From contig MVAQ01000066.1 in NCBI GenBank assembly GCA_014825775.1, positions 29,633-93,632 of the forward strand: 64,000 nt of DNA. The letters run 5' to 3'. Both the position numbers and the translations under genes were made by a program. The stretch comes from Krasilnikovozyma curviuscula. Lineage: Eukaryota > Basidiomycota > Tremellomycetes > Cystofilobasidiales > Mrakiaceae. This document shows positions 45,372-56,281 of the stretch, in pieces; the first letter of the stretch is position 1; each line of letters opens with the position of its first letter. Under the pieces are notes generated by a model that was given only the letters and a program-made list of their open reading frames with translations, was not told where the DNA came from and ran no database searches.

Positions 45372-47801
45372 TCACGACTTGTGAAAATCTACATCGTCAT
45401 CCATCCGTGTCTGTGACCTCCACTCCGCCAGATCAAGCATCTTATTCTTCTTGCTAACATCCACCAAACCAGACCTGAAGTGCTTCCAGATAAAAGCAAA
45501 CACATCGTGTCTGCTCGTCTGGACCATTTGTGATAATGCCAACTTCCTGATCTCCTCACTACTCACGGTCGCAACGTTTCTCGACAGCATCAGGTTTCTC
45601 GCTGCTCCTGTGAGAGATCTGGACCAAGGTATACCATCAGTATCCAATAGCTTGAGAATGTCGATGAAGTGAGCGACCATCTTGGTTGATGCGACAGAGC
45701 CGAAACGGAAATGCTTTGTTGATGTAGAGAGGGTGTTTGATTCAATGAGCTTCTTGAAGAACACAACTCGCTCAGCGTGAGTAACAGAACTTGAGTACTC
45801 CAAGATGGCACTGGTGAAGAGTGTAAAGAATCTCTCTTTATCTTCCGTCGATTCGCTACTGCTGGCAGCAATTCTCATGAAGCAGTAGGTGACGAAGTTG
45901 GCTTTAGGTATCGGGTTGAGATCTTCTCGTCGGAGGAACTGGAGAATGAAAGCTTCTTTAATTCTTCGGTTCTGGATCAACTTGATCTCGTGGAGAAGTG
46001 ACCGATACTCCGCGTGGTTGACGTTGCGGCCTTCGTCAAGTTGCTTCGTTCGAACAGGTGGCCACGTTGATCTTTTAAGCATGCCTAACTCGTTCCGGGT
46101 AAGCATAATCTGATGTCGACCGAGATAGTCCATCACTTTATGAATTTGATCCGAGACGATGGCGGAGTTAGCTTTGTCGTTGTTGGTGAAAATGCGCATC
46201 CTTCCGATGATTGCTGCTCCAAGTTGCTTTAATGTCTTAATCCGCGAGCGCTCGGACAGGAACGGAGGAAGAGGTTGCGACAGACCGAGGGAGACAGCTT
46301 CAGGCAGCTTGTCGATTGCCCCATGAAGCGCAAGATCTCTGATACAGAAATCGAGATATTTGATAGTCTTCCAGGGTCCTTCATCCCCGTCTCTCTTCTC
46401 ATACTCTTTCCTCAACCGATTTATGATCTCATCTGCATTCTTTCCTGTCAAAGACTGATGCTTTAGAGTACTGGGATCATGTGGTGGTATGATGGGCGCT
46501 CGGTTTCGAAGAACTGCTCTTTTGAGACGGAGAGCTTCAGCCTTGTCTGGAGAAAGTTGGGATTTGTACGAGGCAAATGGATATAACCCCAAAGAATGTA
46601 CAATCGAAGATGGTTGTAGATGATTAGGTGATTGAGATGACGCAGTTGAAGGTAAATCAGTTGCTGAAGTGGAGTTGGGGGCGAGACTTTTCGGCGCAGG
46701 TGATGATAGATGCGATGGAAGAGGTGAATCAGTCTCAACTATAGTAGATAGAGGTCGGGTTGGGTTATAGAGAGGGGTTATTGGTAACGGATTCAGCAGT
46801 GGTGGTAGAGCCAAAGCAATCAAAGACTGCTGAAAGTCAGTCAGCTGTTGACTCTGACTAGACCATAAAATAGGAAATCTGCGAAACTTCTTAGGCAAAG
46901 AGTCATCCATGTGGTGGAGGTAAGCGTTGAGGTCCGACTGCTTCCAATCTGCAGGGATGTCGAGTGCTGTTGAGAGGAGCTGATCAACTAGTTTACGCAT
47001 AGAGAAGATTGGGAGCGAAGAGCTGAAGAGCGCGACGAAGATACCAGATATGAGAACAGTTTTCTCTTCAGGGGCAATGGTACGAAAGATGGGTTGTGAA
47101 GTTGTCGAGCGATCGAGGCGATGTTGACAGACATGATGTTTTCGGATGAAGTTGAGTATCGCTTCCACTGCAGTGATAAGATGCTGATCCTTCCGAACCT
47201 TGAAGAACCAATCTCTTTTATATCCTTTCCGCACATAATCCACCAACTGAAGAGTATGACAGATTGCCCACAGTGGGAGGTTTTCCAAGTTGGAAGAAGA
47301 CATTACTTCTAAAGCTCCACTGAGACCATCACACACCAGCGCATTTCTCCAGACGAAAAATACAGCCCCATCATCTGGAGTGCTAGCTCTGAGATGCTGT
47401 TCTATCCTGAGGCGGTTTTCTTCCCAAACCAGATGAGCGACATCAGAGAGCTGATCCACCGGCTGGAAGATGTCCAGCAAACGCAGCATGGCGTAAGGTG
47501 GGCAAGCTGCATGTTTTCGCTTTTGAGCTAAAGTGATTTGTGGCTCGTCTCGGAAGAGAGGCTCATGCTGAGGTGTTTGCGTGTAACGCGACGTAGTGTG
47601 ATCAAGAGACGTTGAAGTAACGCGTAGACTTTTTGTCTCGTGCGAACTGAGACTACGACGACCTGATGTTTGACTGTATCCAGAGCCCACAGGATGGAGG
47701 AAAGGCGCTGGGATAGTCGAAAGACTGGTGGCTGGAAGAAGCGCCTTTCGTATCTGACCTTGGATGACTCGAGGGCAACATGCTGGTTGTAAGAGGACCA
47801 T
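45372..47801 (-). CDS. unknown 809-aa protein, probably mitochondrial
   Basis: This single uninterrupted exon of 2430 nt is striking because almost every other gene here has many introns. The N terminus (MVLLQPACCPRVIQGQIRKA) is rich in Arg, Ser, Thr and hydrophobics and lacks acidic residues over about 35 positions, as in mitochondrial presequences. The rest is alpha-helical, with short repeated helical segments (for example FVTYCFMRIAASS, RVVFFKKLIESN, KMVAHFIDILKLL) that resemble a PPR or RNA-binding solenoid without a clear consensus. A Ser/Pro-rich insert lies at about 46600-46760. I do not recognise a family, and no function is assigned. Confidence 0.8.
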   Translation of the reverse strand: MVLLQPACCPRVIQGQIRKALLPATSLSTIPAPFLHPVGSGYSQTSGRRSLSSHETKSLRVTSTSLDHTTSRYTQTPQHEPLFRDEPQITLAQKRKHAACPPYAMLRLLDIFQPVDQLSDVAHLVWEENRLRIEQHLRASTPDDGAVFFVWRNALVCDGLSGALEVMSSSNLENLPLWAICHTLQLVDYVRKGYKRDWFFKVRKDQHLITAVEAILNFIRKHHVCQHRLDRSTTSQPIFRTIAPEEKTVLISGIFVALFSSSLPIFSMRKLVDQLLSTALDIPADWKQSDLNAYLHHMDDSLPKKFRRFPILWSSQSQQLTDFQQSLIALALPPLLNPLPITPLYNPTRPLSTIVETDSPLPSHLSSPAPKSLAPNSTSATDLPSTASSQSPNHLQPSSIVHSLGLYPFASYKSQLSPDKAEALRLKRAVLRNRAPIIPPHDPSTLKHQSLTGKNADEIINRLRKEYEKRDGDEGPWKTIKYLDFCIRDLALHGAIDKLPEAVSLGLSQPLPPFLSERSRIKTLKQLGAAIIGRMRIFTNNDKANSAIVSDQIHKVMDYLGRHQIMLTRNELGMLKRSTWPPVRTKQLDEGRNVNHAEYRSLLHEIKLIQNRRIKEAFILQFLRREDLNPIPKANFVTYCFMRIAASSSESTEDKERFFTLFTSAILEYSSSVTHAERVVFFKKLIESNTLSTSTKHFRFGSVASTKMVAHFIDILKLLDTDGIPWSRSLTGAARNLMLSRNVATVSSEEIRKLALSQMVQTSRHDVFAFIWKHFRSGLVDVSKKNKMLDLAEWRSQTRMDDDVDFHKS

Positions 47802-47832
47802 CTTGAAACAAGAAGAGGTTATTCATTAGTTT

Positions 47833-48256
47833 ATGTGGCATTTGGACTTGATAGCAACCGACGACAAACTCTCACCCGTTTTGTAGAAGAGGAAAGAATT
47901 TCCCAAGCTGCCAACCTGAGCTTCTCTTGCACCAAAAACCTCCCTCTCAATTCCCTTCAACTATTTCACTACATGAAGGTGATGAATCAACCCATCTCAT
48001 CCAGCAAAACAGGAAAAGAAACTATTCAGATGCGAAACGCAGCTCACCTGAACGTGCTTTTGCACTAGACCAGCCACAAGAACAACGACAGCTTCTCGGA
48101 AGACGCTGGGATATACAGCTAGACCAGATTCTGGTTCAAATGCTGTCCTCGTTGAAGCAGCCTGGAGCCAGTGACCAGAATGCAGGAGAAGGAGCTGACA
48201 CTACGGGTCTTGACGTTGGAAACGTTGATATAGACTTATCCCTAGATCAGAGCTAA
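47833..48256 (+). CDS. possible small gene of unknown function
   Basis: A plus-strand frame ending at 48256 encodes a hydrophilic C terminus (RKRNYSDAKRSSPERAFALD, QRQLLGRRWDIQLDQILVQM, acidic end DIDLSLDQS). It has no start codon of its own. The ATG at 47833 (MWHLDLIATDDKLSP) can be joined to it by a 43-nt intron ending CCTGAG, but the donor is weak. The ATG lies only 32 bp from the divergent start at 47801. Coding nature is uncertain, and it could be upstream or antisense sequence. Confidence 0.35.
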
Positions 48257-48467
48257 GCAATCTAGTAGTATCTGTATTCAGACGAATTACAGAAGTCTAT
48301 GATCAGATTCTTTGGTACTTGACAAACGTAAGAGGTTGGTCGTCAGGCGCCACTGGTTTACAAAAACTTGCAAAATAGAGGTAAAGGCAAAAGGATCTGT
48401 TAACCGAGTTATTGCAATGACGCAGGTTTATTTCATCTAATATCCATGAATAACATAGATTACAGAA

Positions 48468-51436
48468 CTACTGGAATCCGCCCGGGACATGGTGATCCTC
48501 CATTGGCACTTCCCCTTCCTCGTCTTCGTCCTCCTGCTGAAGCGCCATGATCTACAGTGCAGAAACCACAAGAGAGGTCAGTTCATAATGCCTCGCAGTA
48601 CGGTAGTTTAGAGAATTATCGCACCTCTTGTAAGATCTGCTCTCGACCGACGTCGGTCTGGACCTCTCCGCGAGCAAAGATTTCCCTCAACCTGGCGCCG
48701 ATCCCACCGAGAAATCCACCACCGCCAGCTGGCTCTTCTTCAGAATCAACCTCAACCATTCTCTGCAGTGAGTCAAACAGCGACTGAAGATAGCCTATCT
48801 GGCCGGCTGCGTCAACCGCTTCATCCGCACCGTCGAGGCCAGCGTGCCCACCTTCACGTCGTCGCTTCCCGTTCCGCCCCATGAACCCAGCAAAGTACTC
48901 TTTATCATAGAAGCTGACGGCGGTTGTAGGCGGTAGCGGATCATACTGCATACCTTGTCCCTCCAACGTCATCGGATCCAAGAATGACAGCAGAGATGTG
49001 TTGTTTTCCGAGGCGATGCAGTGTCGGACGATTCCTTCTGAAGGCCCTAATTTCCAGTGTTGAATCGCCTCCGTTCGTGCAGATGATGGTTTGATGAGAG
49101 AGTTGAGGCAGAGTGGAAGCGAGTCCTGAAGCCAGGCCAGGGTAGTGGATTCCTTCCAAAGCGCAGAGGATCGAAGGGCGTAGATAAAGGACAGCAGATG
49201 GAGGACGGAAGTTCCTGGGTTGTAAGGGCTGAATAGATAACAATCAGGGTAAAGATCATAGCGAGTGCAGTTGAGGAGCAGTGAGCACTAACTCGAAATG
49301 TTGGACAGGCGGCTGAGCAAGCGCGTGTTCTCGAATCTCGCTAGGTAGAGAAATTCCTACCTTATCGGCCAAGAAAGGCAGAACGTAAGGGTATGTAGCA
49401 ACGGCATCTTTGAGCGCTGCCAAACTCTCTTCGCCAGTCTATGGAAGTCACGAGCCATCAGTAAATGAGGTTACCGTCTCGAAACAGCACGCAAGTTGCA
49501 AACTCACACTTTTCTTATCCTTCTCCTCACCCTGTCGAACAGCTAACACCTTTCCCCACTTCATACCTGGATACCTCCCCTCAACGTCATCAAACTCATC
49601 CAAAAAGCTCAGCAGCCAATCTCCCTTGCCAGCCTTGACGGCGAGGAAATCGATCCACAGCAGCGACCCGTGAGGGTCTGTGTGTGGATCGAGGGAGAAG
49701 AGGAGCTTTGAGAACTCGAAAGAGGTCGACCAGCAGCCTCGGCGACCGAGAAACTGGAGGTTGCGGCTAACCAAAAAAAAAAGAGAGTCAGCGATCAAGG
49801 CGGCTGGGTGATGGATTATAAGGACGTACTGCAGGTTAAGGAAGAACCCTCGATTCTCACACCGATCAAAGTCTAGCCTCACGTTTCCATTGGCAATCTG
49901 CAGAGTGGAGGGAGAGGACGTCAGCTGTCATTCGTCAACCATGGATTGCAATGGGCCAAACTCGCATTGAAACCAGGCGCGAAACTCCTCTCAAAGCAGA
50001 ACAAACTTCGGTCGATAAAATCTGACGCGAGGGTGAGGTCATTCTGCTGATGGTAAATGGAAGAAACTTGGAGCAGCGTGTCGGTGTGATATGGGTATAC
50101 TTGAAGAAGTGCAAAGAGCTGATTTGGATCTGCGAGATAACACAATCAGGTCAAAATGATCAGCATAGGAACAGACAGTCCTAGAGAGAAAACACCCTAC
50201 TAACCATGACTACCTAAGCTACCCAGAAACTGTCTCTGAGCCTCCCTCCACTCAAACGAATGTTCAAAGGTGAACCACTTCTCCCAATCCCACTCCCTCT
50301 CAACTTTCTTCCCTTTCCTTATCATCCTGTTGTACTTCTCGTCCCTCTCGGAATCGGTGTACAGTCGCATCCCGAGCCCGAGGAGAGACGTTGGTGGAGG
50401 CCAGTTAGGCTTGGGCTTGGAGAGGTGGGTGCGGATGATGATTTTGTTCTTGCGGTTTGATCCTGGTGCCGAGGATTGAGCGGAATTGACCTGAGCAGCA
50501 GCAATTGTGAGTGTATTCATTCAAAAACGAAATCGTTGATATGTCAGACGGAAGGTGTGATGGTAAATGTTGAGTAGGGATAGAACTGTACCACTTTGCG
50601 ACCAAAGAACCGTCTCAGCTCTTCATCCGCGTCTAGATTTTTTAAATCGACAGACAACAAGCTTCTCATAGCCATAGCAGATGAGTTCTCGGCTGGTTTC
50701 TTGTCCGCTGCAGCTGCAGTTGAACTCGATGACGATGCTTCCGGGTATCTACAGAAAGAAAGGTGCGGACGTCAGAACAACATCGAGCCTTCTGACAGCT
50801 GTAAAGCCAGGTAGAAAACCGTGAGAAAACTGACTTTTGTTTGATTTCAGCTAGAGCTCTGTCTAGCTCATCCATGCCAAACTCGGTACTCTCACCACCA
50901 CCTCCGGCTCCTTTCTTTTTCGTCAAATCAGATTTCAATGAAGGTGACTCATCGCGTAAGCTATCTGCCTGAACTGCTGGCTTCTTCTTTTTCTTTTTCT
51001 TCTTACTAGAGGACTTTGTTGGAGATTCGCAGAATTGGGTAGAAGTTGAGCATGTAGGTCGAGGTCAGCATATGCAAACGAAACGACTCAACAAAAGAAG
51101 GGGAACTGAATCACCTTCTTTGTTGTCACAGCAACATAAGTCTCTTCCTCACTCTCCTCTTCAGCTTCGTCTTCATCTTCAGCAACCTGAAGCTGTGCCC
51201 AAAGAAAACTCAACAGTCAGCGAACGTTTGGATCTTTTTGTCAAACGTCATAGAAAGCGAGAAGGTCGTACGCTCTCAAACAAATTCCCAGCCTGGCTGG
51301 TATTCTGCCCTGCTTCTTCTTCGTCATCATCATCATCTTCTTCAGGTTCAGTTGAGGGCGATGCTGCGTGGACCATCTGGCTAGCTTGCTCCTCCTCCTT
51401 GAGACGCTGCTGCCGGCGATTCAGTCGCTTTGACAT
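48468..51436 (-). CDS. RQC1: TCF25 / Rqc1, ribosome quality-control factor
   Basis: Eleven exons (51272-51436, 51115-51192, 50835-51013, 50592-50748, 50205-50490, 49966-50129, 49830-49897, 49508-49766, 49293-49438, 48625-49228, 48468-48551) give 729 aa. The N terminus MSKRLNRRQQRLKEE, acidic runs and a poly-Lys stretch (about 50980-51010) are typical. The TCF25 domain follows: NWPPPTSLLGLGM, FTFEHSFEWREAQRQFL, FCFERSFAPGFN, FFLNLHRNLQFLGRRGCW, LLFSLDPHTDPHG. Rqc1 works with Ltn1 and Rqc2 on stalled 60S subunits to ubiquitinate nascent chains. The intron after PGFN begins with GC (GCGAGT at 49965), and the only alternative GT donor gives a stop. The C terminus is acidic. Confidence 0.93.
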
Positions 51437-53601
51437 TGCTGGAGAGAGCTCGGCCGCTCAGGAAATGTAATGGGTCTGATGTACACAGATAGCAGATTCA
51501 AAGACACCACTTTTGGCCTTGTCCTAGAAATGATCTGAGTTTCTGAAAGTTGTGGATGCGAGCCAGTTACATAAGCACTTGCTTTCTTGCTGATTGGGGA
51601 AAAATGTATTTATAAAGATACAGCTGCTTTGAAAGCCATCCTCATCATCTTTAACATCCTCACAAATGACCAACTACAGCTGAAGTAGTAACTCCAGCTC
51701 AGAGCCAAAGCACCACAATTACCACCAAATGACAACAGCACGCGCCACTACTGTCGCTTTCCTGTTTTCTACCTGGGTTCGCTGATTTCACTTCACATGT
51801 GTGGACAGGAAGCATATCAAATCTCAGATTTAATATTGGATCTGGATTAGGTGGTGGTGCTCTGGAACGACAGCAGGTGGTTGTGGCTCGGATTCAACTG
51901 AGGAAGAGAATTCGAAGTTGAGGTGGACGTATAGGAGGAACCAGGGCAGGTGGAAGTGAGAATTTCGGTGTTTGTTGAGATCATATTAGCTGTAATTTAA
52001 TATTTGTGGTAATGGAGCGACGATGAATGGTGACTGCGGTGGTGCTTAGGCCTCTTGTAGTCAGTGGTCTGCGATGGTGTGAGATGTAGGATGAGGTTGT
52101 GATTTTAGCACGACGAATTGGACAGGTGTGACTCATACTCACATATCAGATGTGAGATTGTCTTGGTGAATTCTGGCGCTAAAGGAATACTTGCTCCTAA
52201 AGTTTATCCCCAATGTGTCGATCGGTAAACAACAACTTTTAAAAGCTCAAACTGTCACAACTGACAACGTACCTCCTTCAATCAAATTTGCGAAAGGTTT
52301 TCAAATAATTTTCAGTTTAAAATAAGTTTTCTTCGTAACTTGGGATACTCTGGCACATCCAGACCCAAGTGATACGAACGGGAGTGCCTCATCCCCCCTG
52401 CTGCCAACGCAACAACACTGGGCTGGTTTCTTTAAATACTGATCTTTTAGAAAGTGAGAGAGAGAAAGAAAAATTTAGTACAACTCGAGCCTAAGAATCA
52501 GGTTGGGATAGGTGGTGCTTATAGAGAGTAGTTTGCGCTAGCATCGTTGCTTTGTACTTACTTTTCTTCTTCTTCGATGCTGACAAGTTTTTGGGATCAG
52601 GCGGTTGATCTTCAAACTTGACCTCGTCTCTCCTATGGTGATAGCCGCTTGGGGATACACACCTGCTTCAGCATCTCTTTGCGAAGAAACCGTATCGTCT
52701 TGGTAACAAGTGATCAACCGCTCCAGAGTTTGAGAACGGCTGGTTCAAGTAAGCACACGAAACTGCGCTCTTCCATTGCTGGAAAGTCGAAGTAGTGTAC
52801 TGAAGAGAACCGTACGCTACCTCGTGGGCCACACTGGCTGCTACAAACAACTGGAAGCTTACAGCATTGTTCCTGCAGGGTATCCTTGGGTTCGATCTTC
52901 TTGGTGGGTGACCTTGATGGTGACGTTCAGTATCTGGACAGTATTGTATTACCTCTTTTGCAACTAACAAATCTGGTGGTGGACTGTTTGTTTCTTCTAC
53001 AAATTAAACGGTGTAGTTTAAAGACTTTTTGTGAGTCTAGTGTTTTTCACTGACGGAGCAGGACTGGGTGGTGCTCACTACCCAACGGTCAAGTACTGTC
53101 CTTCTCGTAGATAGCCACTGTGTTTGAACTGGTCTCTCCGTCCTTCAATTGTTTTTTTTTTCCTTCATCGCACTGATGAGATTTCCAAATTGACTTCCTG
53201 TCAAAGTAACTCAGGTGGTTGCATTCTTCCCGTTTTCTTAAAAAAGTGTTCAGGCTTATAGAGTGTGCTTTCTCATAGAAGTATATACACATTTTCAGTA
53301 CCCATTATCGTATGTTGTCATTGTGTACCCCCCATAATATACCCTTCGTATCGTTTTCCTTCGCTCATCTTTCTAAATATGAAACCAACCAAATACGAAT
53401 CTATTCTTCACATGTCCCTTAAACTTTGGTTCTGTTGCAAAAGCAAGACGAACAAGGCTCAACCTTGCGTTTGCGACCCATGCGATCAAGGCAGAGGTGG
53501 CGCATCCGACCTCAATTTTCGCCCAGAGGTTGACTCGAGTGCTGCAGAGAGGAGCATCCTGCCAGAAGCCAGATTCGACCTGTTAGTTCACAAATTTCAC
53601 A
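51437..53601. other. longest gene-poor interval, between TCF25 and PDAP1
   Basis: These 2.2 kb separate the divergent starts of TCF25 and PDAP1. They should hold both promoters. I see GT/GGT-rich sequence at 51840-52140, polypyrimidine runs near 52560 and 53150, and only short frames. None has a convincing protein motif, and no tRNA, terminal inverted repeat or long terminal repeat pair was spotted. A lineage-specific noncoding RNA or a decayed element is possible but unsupported. Confidence 0.45.
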
Positions 53602-54764
53602 ATGGTGGGTCACTCTCTTTCTTTCGTGAGCTTTCTGGGGCTGCTATATTGACCAGTTTTGTTGGAAACTTTTTTACCCTATAGGTTCGTGCGGGAAAGT
53701 TCAAGACGAAACGAGGAGGAGGAAGGAACTTCTCGAGGTGAGCCCCAGTCGATCAGCACACGTTCAAGGATTTGTAGGCATTTTGGTATGGTGTCCTAGA
53801 AGGTGCTCAGAGAACCAGAGCTTAGTTTGGAGTGAAAGGGAAAGAACTGGCTATCTGGAGCATGACAAGCTAATATCTTCCTCTTCATTGCTTGATCTTA
53901 CCAGAAACATCGGCGAAGCTGATGGTGAAGATGCTTTTGACAAGTGGTAGGTCTGATTCCTTTCGTTACTGGCTTGAGTTGTACTTACAAGGTCTCTTAA
54001 CTGATCCCCTTGTATGACGGCCTTCTTCGCCAGGCAAAACAAAGACAAAGACTCAGAGGATTCAGAGGAGGATTCAGATGAGGAAAGTGATTCAGATGAA
54101 GAGAGTTCAGAAGAAGAAGCTCCGTCGAAGGTGAGTTGTCGTTTCTCTTTACTTCAGCGTCGTTATCTAACCTGACCTGATTATGCCCCTACTAGTCAAC
54201 GCCCCTTTACCCACCATCCGCTGCCGCACCCACTACCTCAGGCCGCAAGCCAAATTTAGGCAACACGGAGCCTGCTGAGGAAGAAGTCTCGCGTGCCGAC
54301 CGTAAAGCAGCAAAGAAGGCTGCTGCTGCTAAGAAAGCGGCTGAGGAGGAAAGCGATAGTGACGATGAGTTGCTCACTGCTGGTATGGGTAACCTTGGAA
54401 AAGGTGGGAAACCAAAGGTCGAGGAAGGTCCTAACAGAAAGGAGAGGTCAGTTACCTCGCCTCACGCAAATTGCGCTTGTGTCTCACAACATCAGCCAAA
54501 TATCTGACTTTTTGCCTTTCTTCCTTATTCCTTTCTTCCTTGTGAATACACACTTGCAGAGAAGCAGCAGAGAAGAAAGCAGCAGCTGAACGATACCGTG
54601 CCCTACACGCAGCCGGCAAGACGGATCAAGCGAAGAACGACATGGCCCGACTCGCCAGGATCAGAAAGGAGCGGGAAGAGGCTGCCGCGAAGAGATTGGC
54701 TGAGGCTGAAGAGGTTAAGAGGGCTGCTGAGGCCAAGAAGGCTGCTCAGAAGCTAAGAGGTTAG
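53602..54764 (+). CDS. PDAP1: PDAP1 / PP28 (casein-kinase substrate phosphoprotein)
   Basis: Exons 53602-53604 (only the ATG), 53685-53737, 53905-53946, 54034-54130, 54196-54446 and 54560-54764 give 216 aa. After the start, [18 protein letters not shown] matches the conserved basic N terminus of the family. A long acidic Ser/Glu/Asp stretch follows, rich in casein kinase II sites ([17 protein letters not shown]). The PP28 domain is at the C terminus: [38 protein letters not shown], then a charged helix. Human PDAP1 is a 28-kDa heat- and acid-stable phosphoprotein. The start-codon-only first exon is required by the frame: exon 2 begins in phase 0 and carries no suitable ATG. Confidence 0.92.
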
Positions 54765-55078
54765 GATTTTGGAAGTGAGAATAGCTTTCGGGTGATGCGG
54801 CTCAAGGATTTCTGAGAGCGAAGGTTTGTAGGCTTGTGATGTTGAATAGCTTGAGGCTGTCTTGACTGTCTAGATATCCGTTCCTTTTACGATGTTTGTC
54901 CTTTGCGTGAACTCGCTGCGAGTGGCCTGCGCAAGAAGAACAAGAGCGACTAGTGGCAGCAGTATGCAATCTCAAAGCCAGTGGGTCTACTCGAGAATAT
55001 CAATCTTAAAACTAAATACAACCTCTCGTTTGATAGCAAGAAACACTAGCTTGGCCCAATACCTATGCCCTACTGATC

Positions 55079-55917
55079 TCACGAATAAGCGGGCAATCCA
55101 GTTCGACTAGTCTCAGCGCTATTGAATCTCGTCAAGTGCGCCGCATTGTATTCTGAAGTAGACGGTGGGAAGACGGATGATGGTGGAAGGTGGAATTCAG
55201 CCCGGATCTGGTGGAAAAACAGCGGGTCGACTTTGAGCTACAAAAGTTCCGAGATTGAACGAACAATGGTGCAGTGAGCCGGGATGGAAAACATATAGCT
55301 GAGGAAGTTTGTGACAACTCACACCCCTCTCTTGAACTCTGTTTTCCAAAAAGTGAATCTTGACTTCCAAGTCGGCGGGTGATTTTTTCTTCTTGAGTTT
55401 ACGCTGGCAGTAATCTCTCAAAATCTCGTATCGGTACTGATTGTCAACAAGGCCCTCTATAGATATTGAGCGGCGATGAAGAGAGGGTATCCAAGAGACC
55501 AAGAGCGGCGTGCCGCATGCGAAGCGGACGGATGTCGAAAGGAACAACATCGTCAGTCAAAATAGCTTGGCCATGAATCCTAAACCTGAGTACGTACGAG
55601 TATCAGTGAGCAAAGTCATCACCGTCTGGTGGCTGGTAACGATGTGCAAGTCAACCCGCGGTAAGGTTAGTCTCCTTCGATACGTTTATCCTAGCAACTG
55701 CTTTCCCCTGCACACCACTTTCTGCACCTAACGAAACACACACTGAAAGTTCTCACGGGACTTCGGGACTTACGAAACGACGGCTGGGGTTCCTCTCAAG
55801 TTGTACTCGTCTGTAATGTCCCCAGTAGGAACAGCCAAGCGGTTATCAGCGAGCCACCCTGAGCCACCCTAATCGCCCAAAGAGAAGATAATAAGACTGA
55901 CCAAGTGGATCGTTCAT
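55079..55917 (-). CDS. unknown small protein, possibly mitochondrial
   Basis: Exons 55902-55917, 55774-55858, 55500-55579, 55323-55456 and 55079-55237 sum to 474 nt, giving 157 aa with every junction in frame. It begins MNDPLGWLADNRLAVPTGD and continues IHGQAILTDDVVPFDIRPLR, then NQYRYEILRDYCQRKLKKKK, a charged helix, and FHQIRAEFHLPPSS. I recognise no family. The intron at 55580-55773 (194 nt) is the longest in this gene. Directly upstream and in the same frame, 55925-56110 reads like more of the protein (PSEWRIAMWDAWDTMGSFLR, LLDPLFQHEAYIS) but is cut off by a TAG eight bases before the chosen ATG. The true start could therefore be further upstream. Confidence 0.65.
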
Positions 55918-56281
55918 CGTGTTCTAAGAGATATAAGCCTCGTGTTGAAAGAGGGGATCAAGCAAGTTGTGGTCTGTAAAACTAGCTCGAAGGAAAGAAC
56001 CCATCGTGTCCCAAGCATCCCACATGGCGATTCGCCACTCACTGGGCACAGCAGTATGGTGCCTTTCCAGAATTGATACCGATGAGGTTTGTGAAGCCGA
56101 GTCAGATTCAACTGTTTTGACTTTGGTCGTTGTTTAATAGCAGTGACAATGGTATTCTACCAAAAGCAGATGTGTTGGAGAAGTGCGCGAAAGATCAAAG
56201 TGCGCCGTCGGCTGTCACTGAAAGCGCAGGCAGCCAGATATGCGGAGGACGATAACATCAGATCACAACTTCTACGGCACT

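Noticed and set aside
52668..52970. Frames faintly like Copia reverse transcriptase/RNase H (RTVRYLVGH on plus, WKSAV on minus)
   Set aside because: The similarity is limited to a few residues, lies on opposite strands and is not extended by any neighbouring polyprotein motif or terminal repeats.
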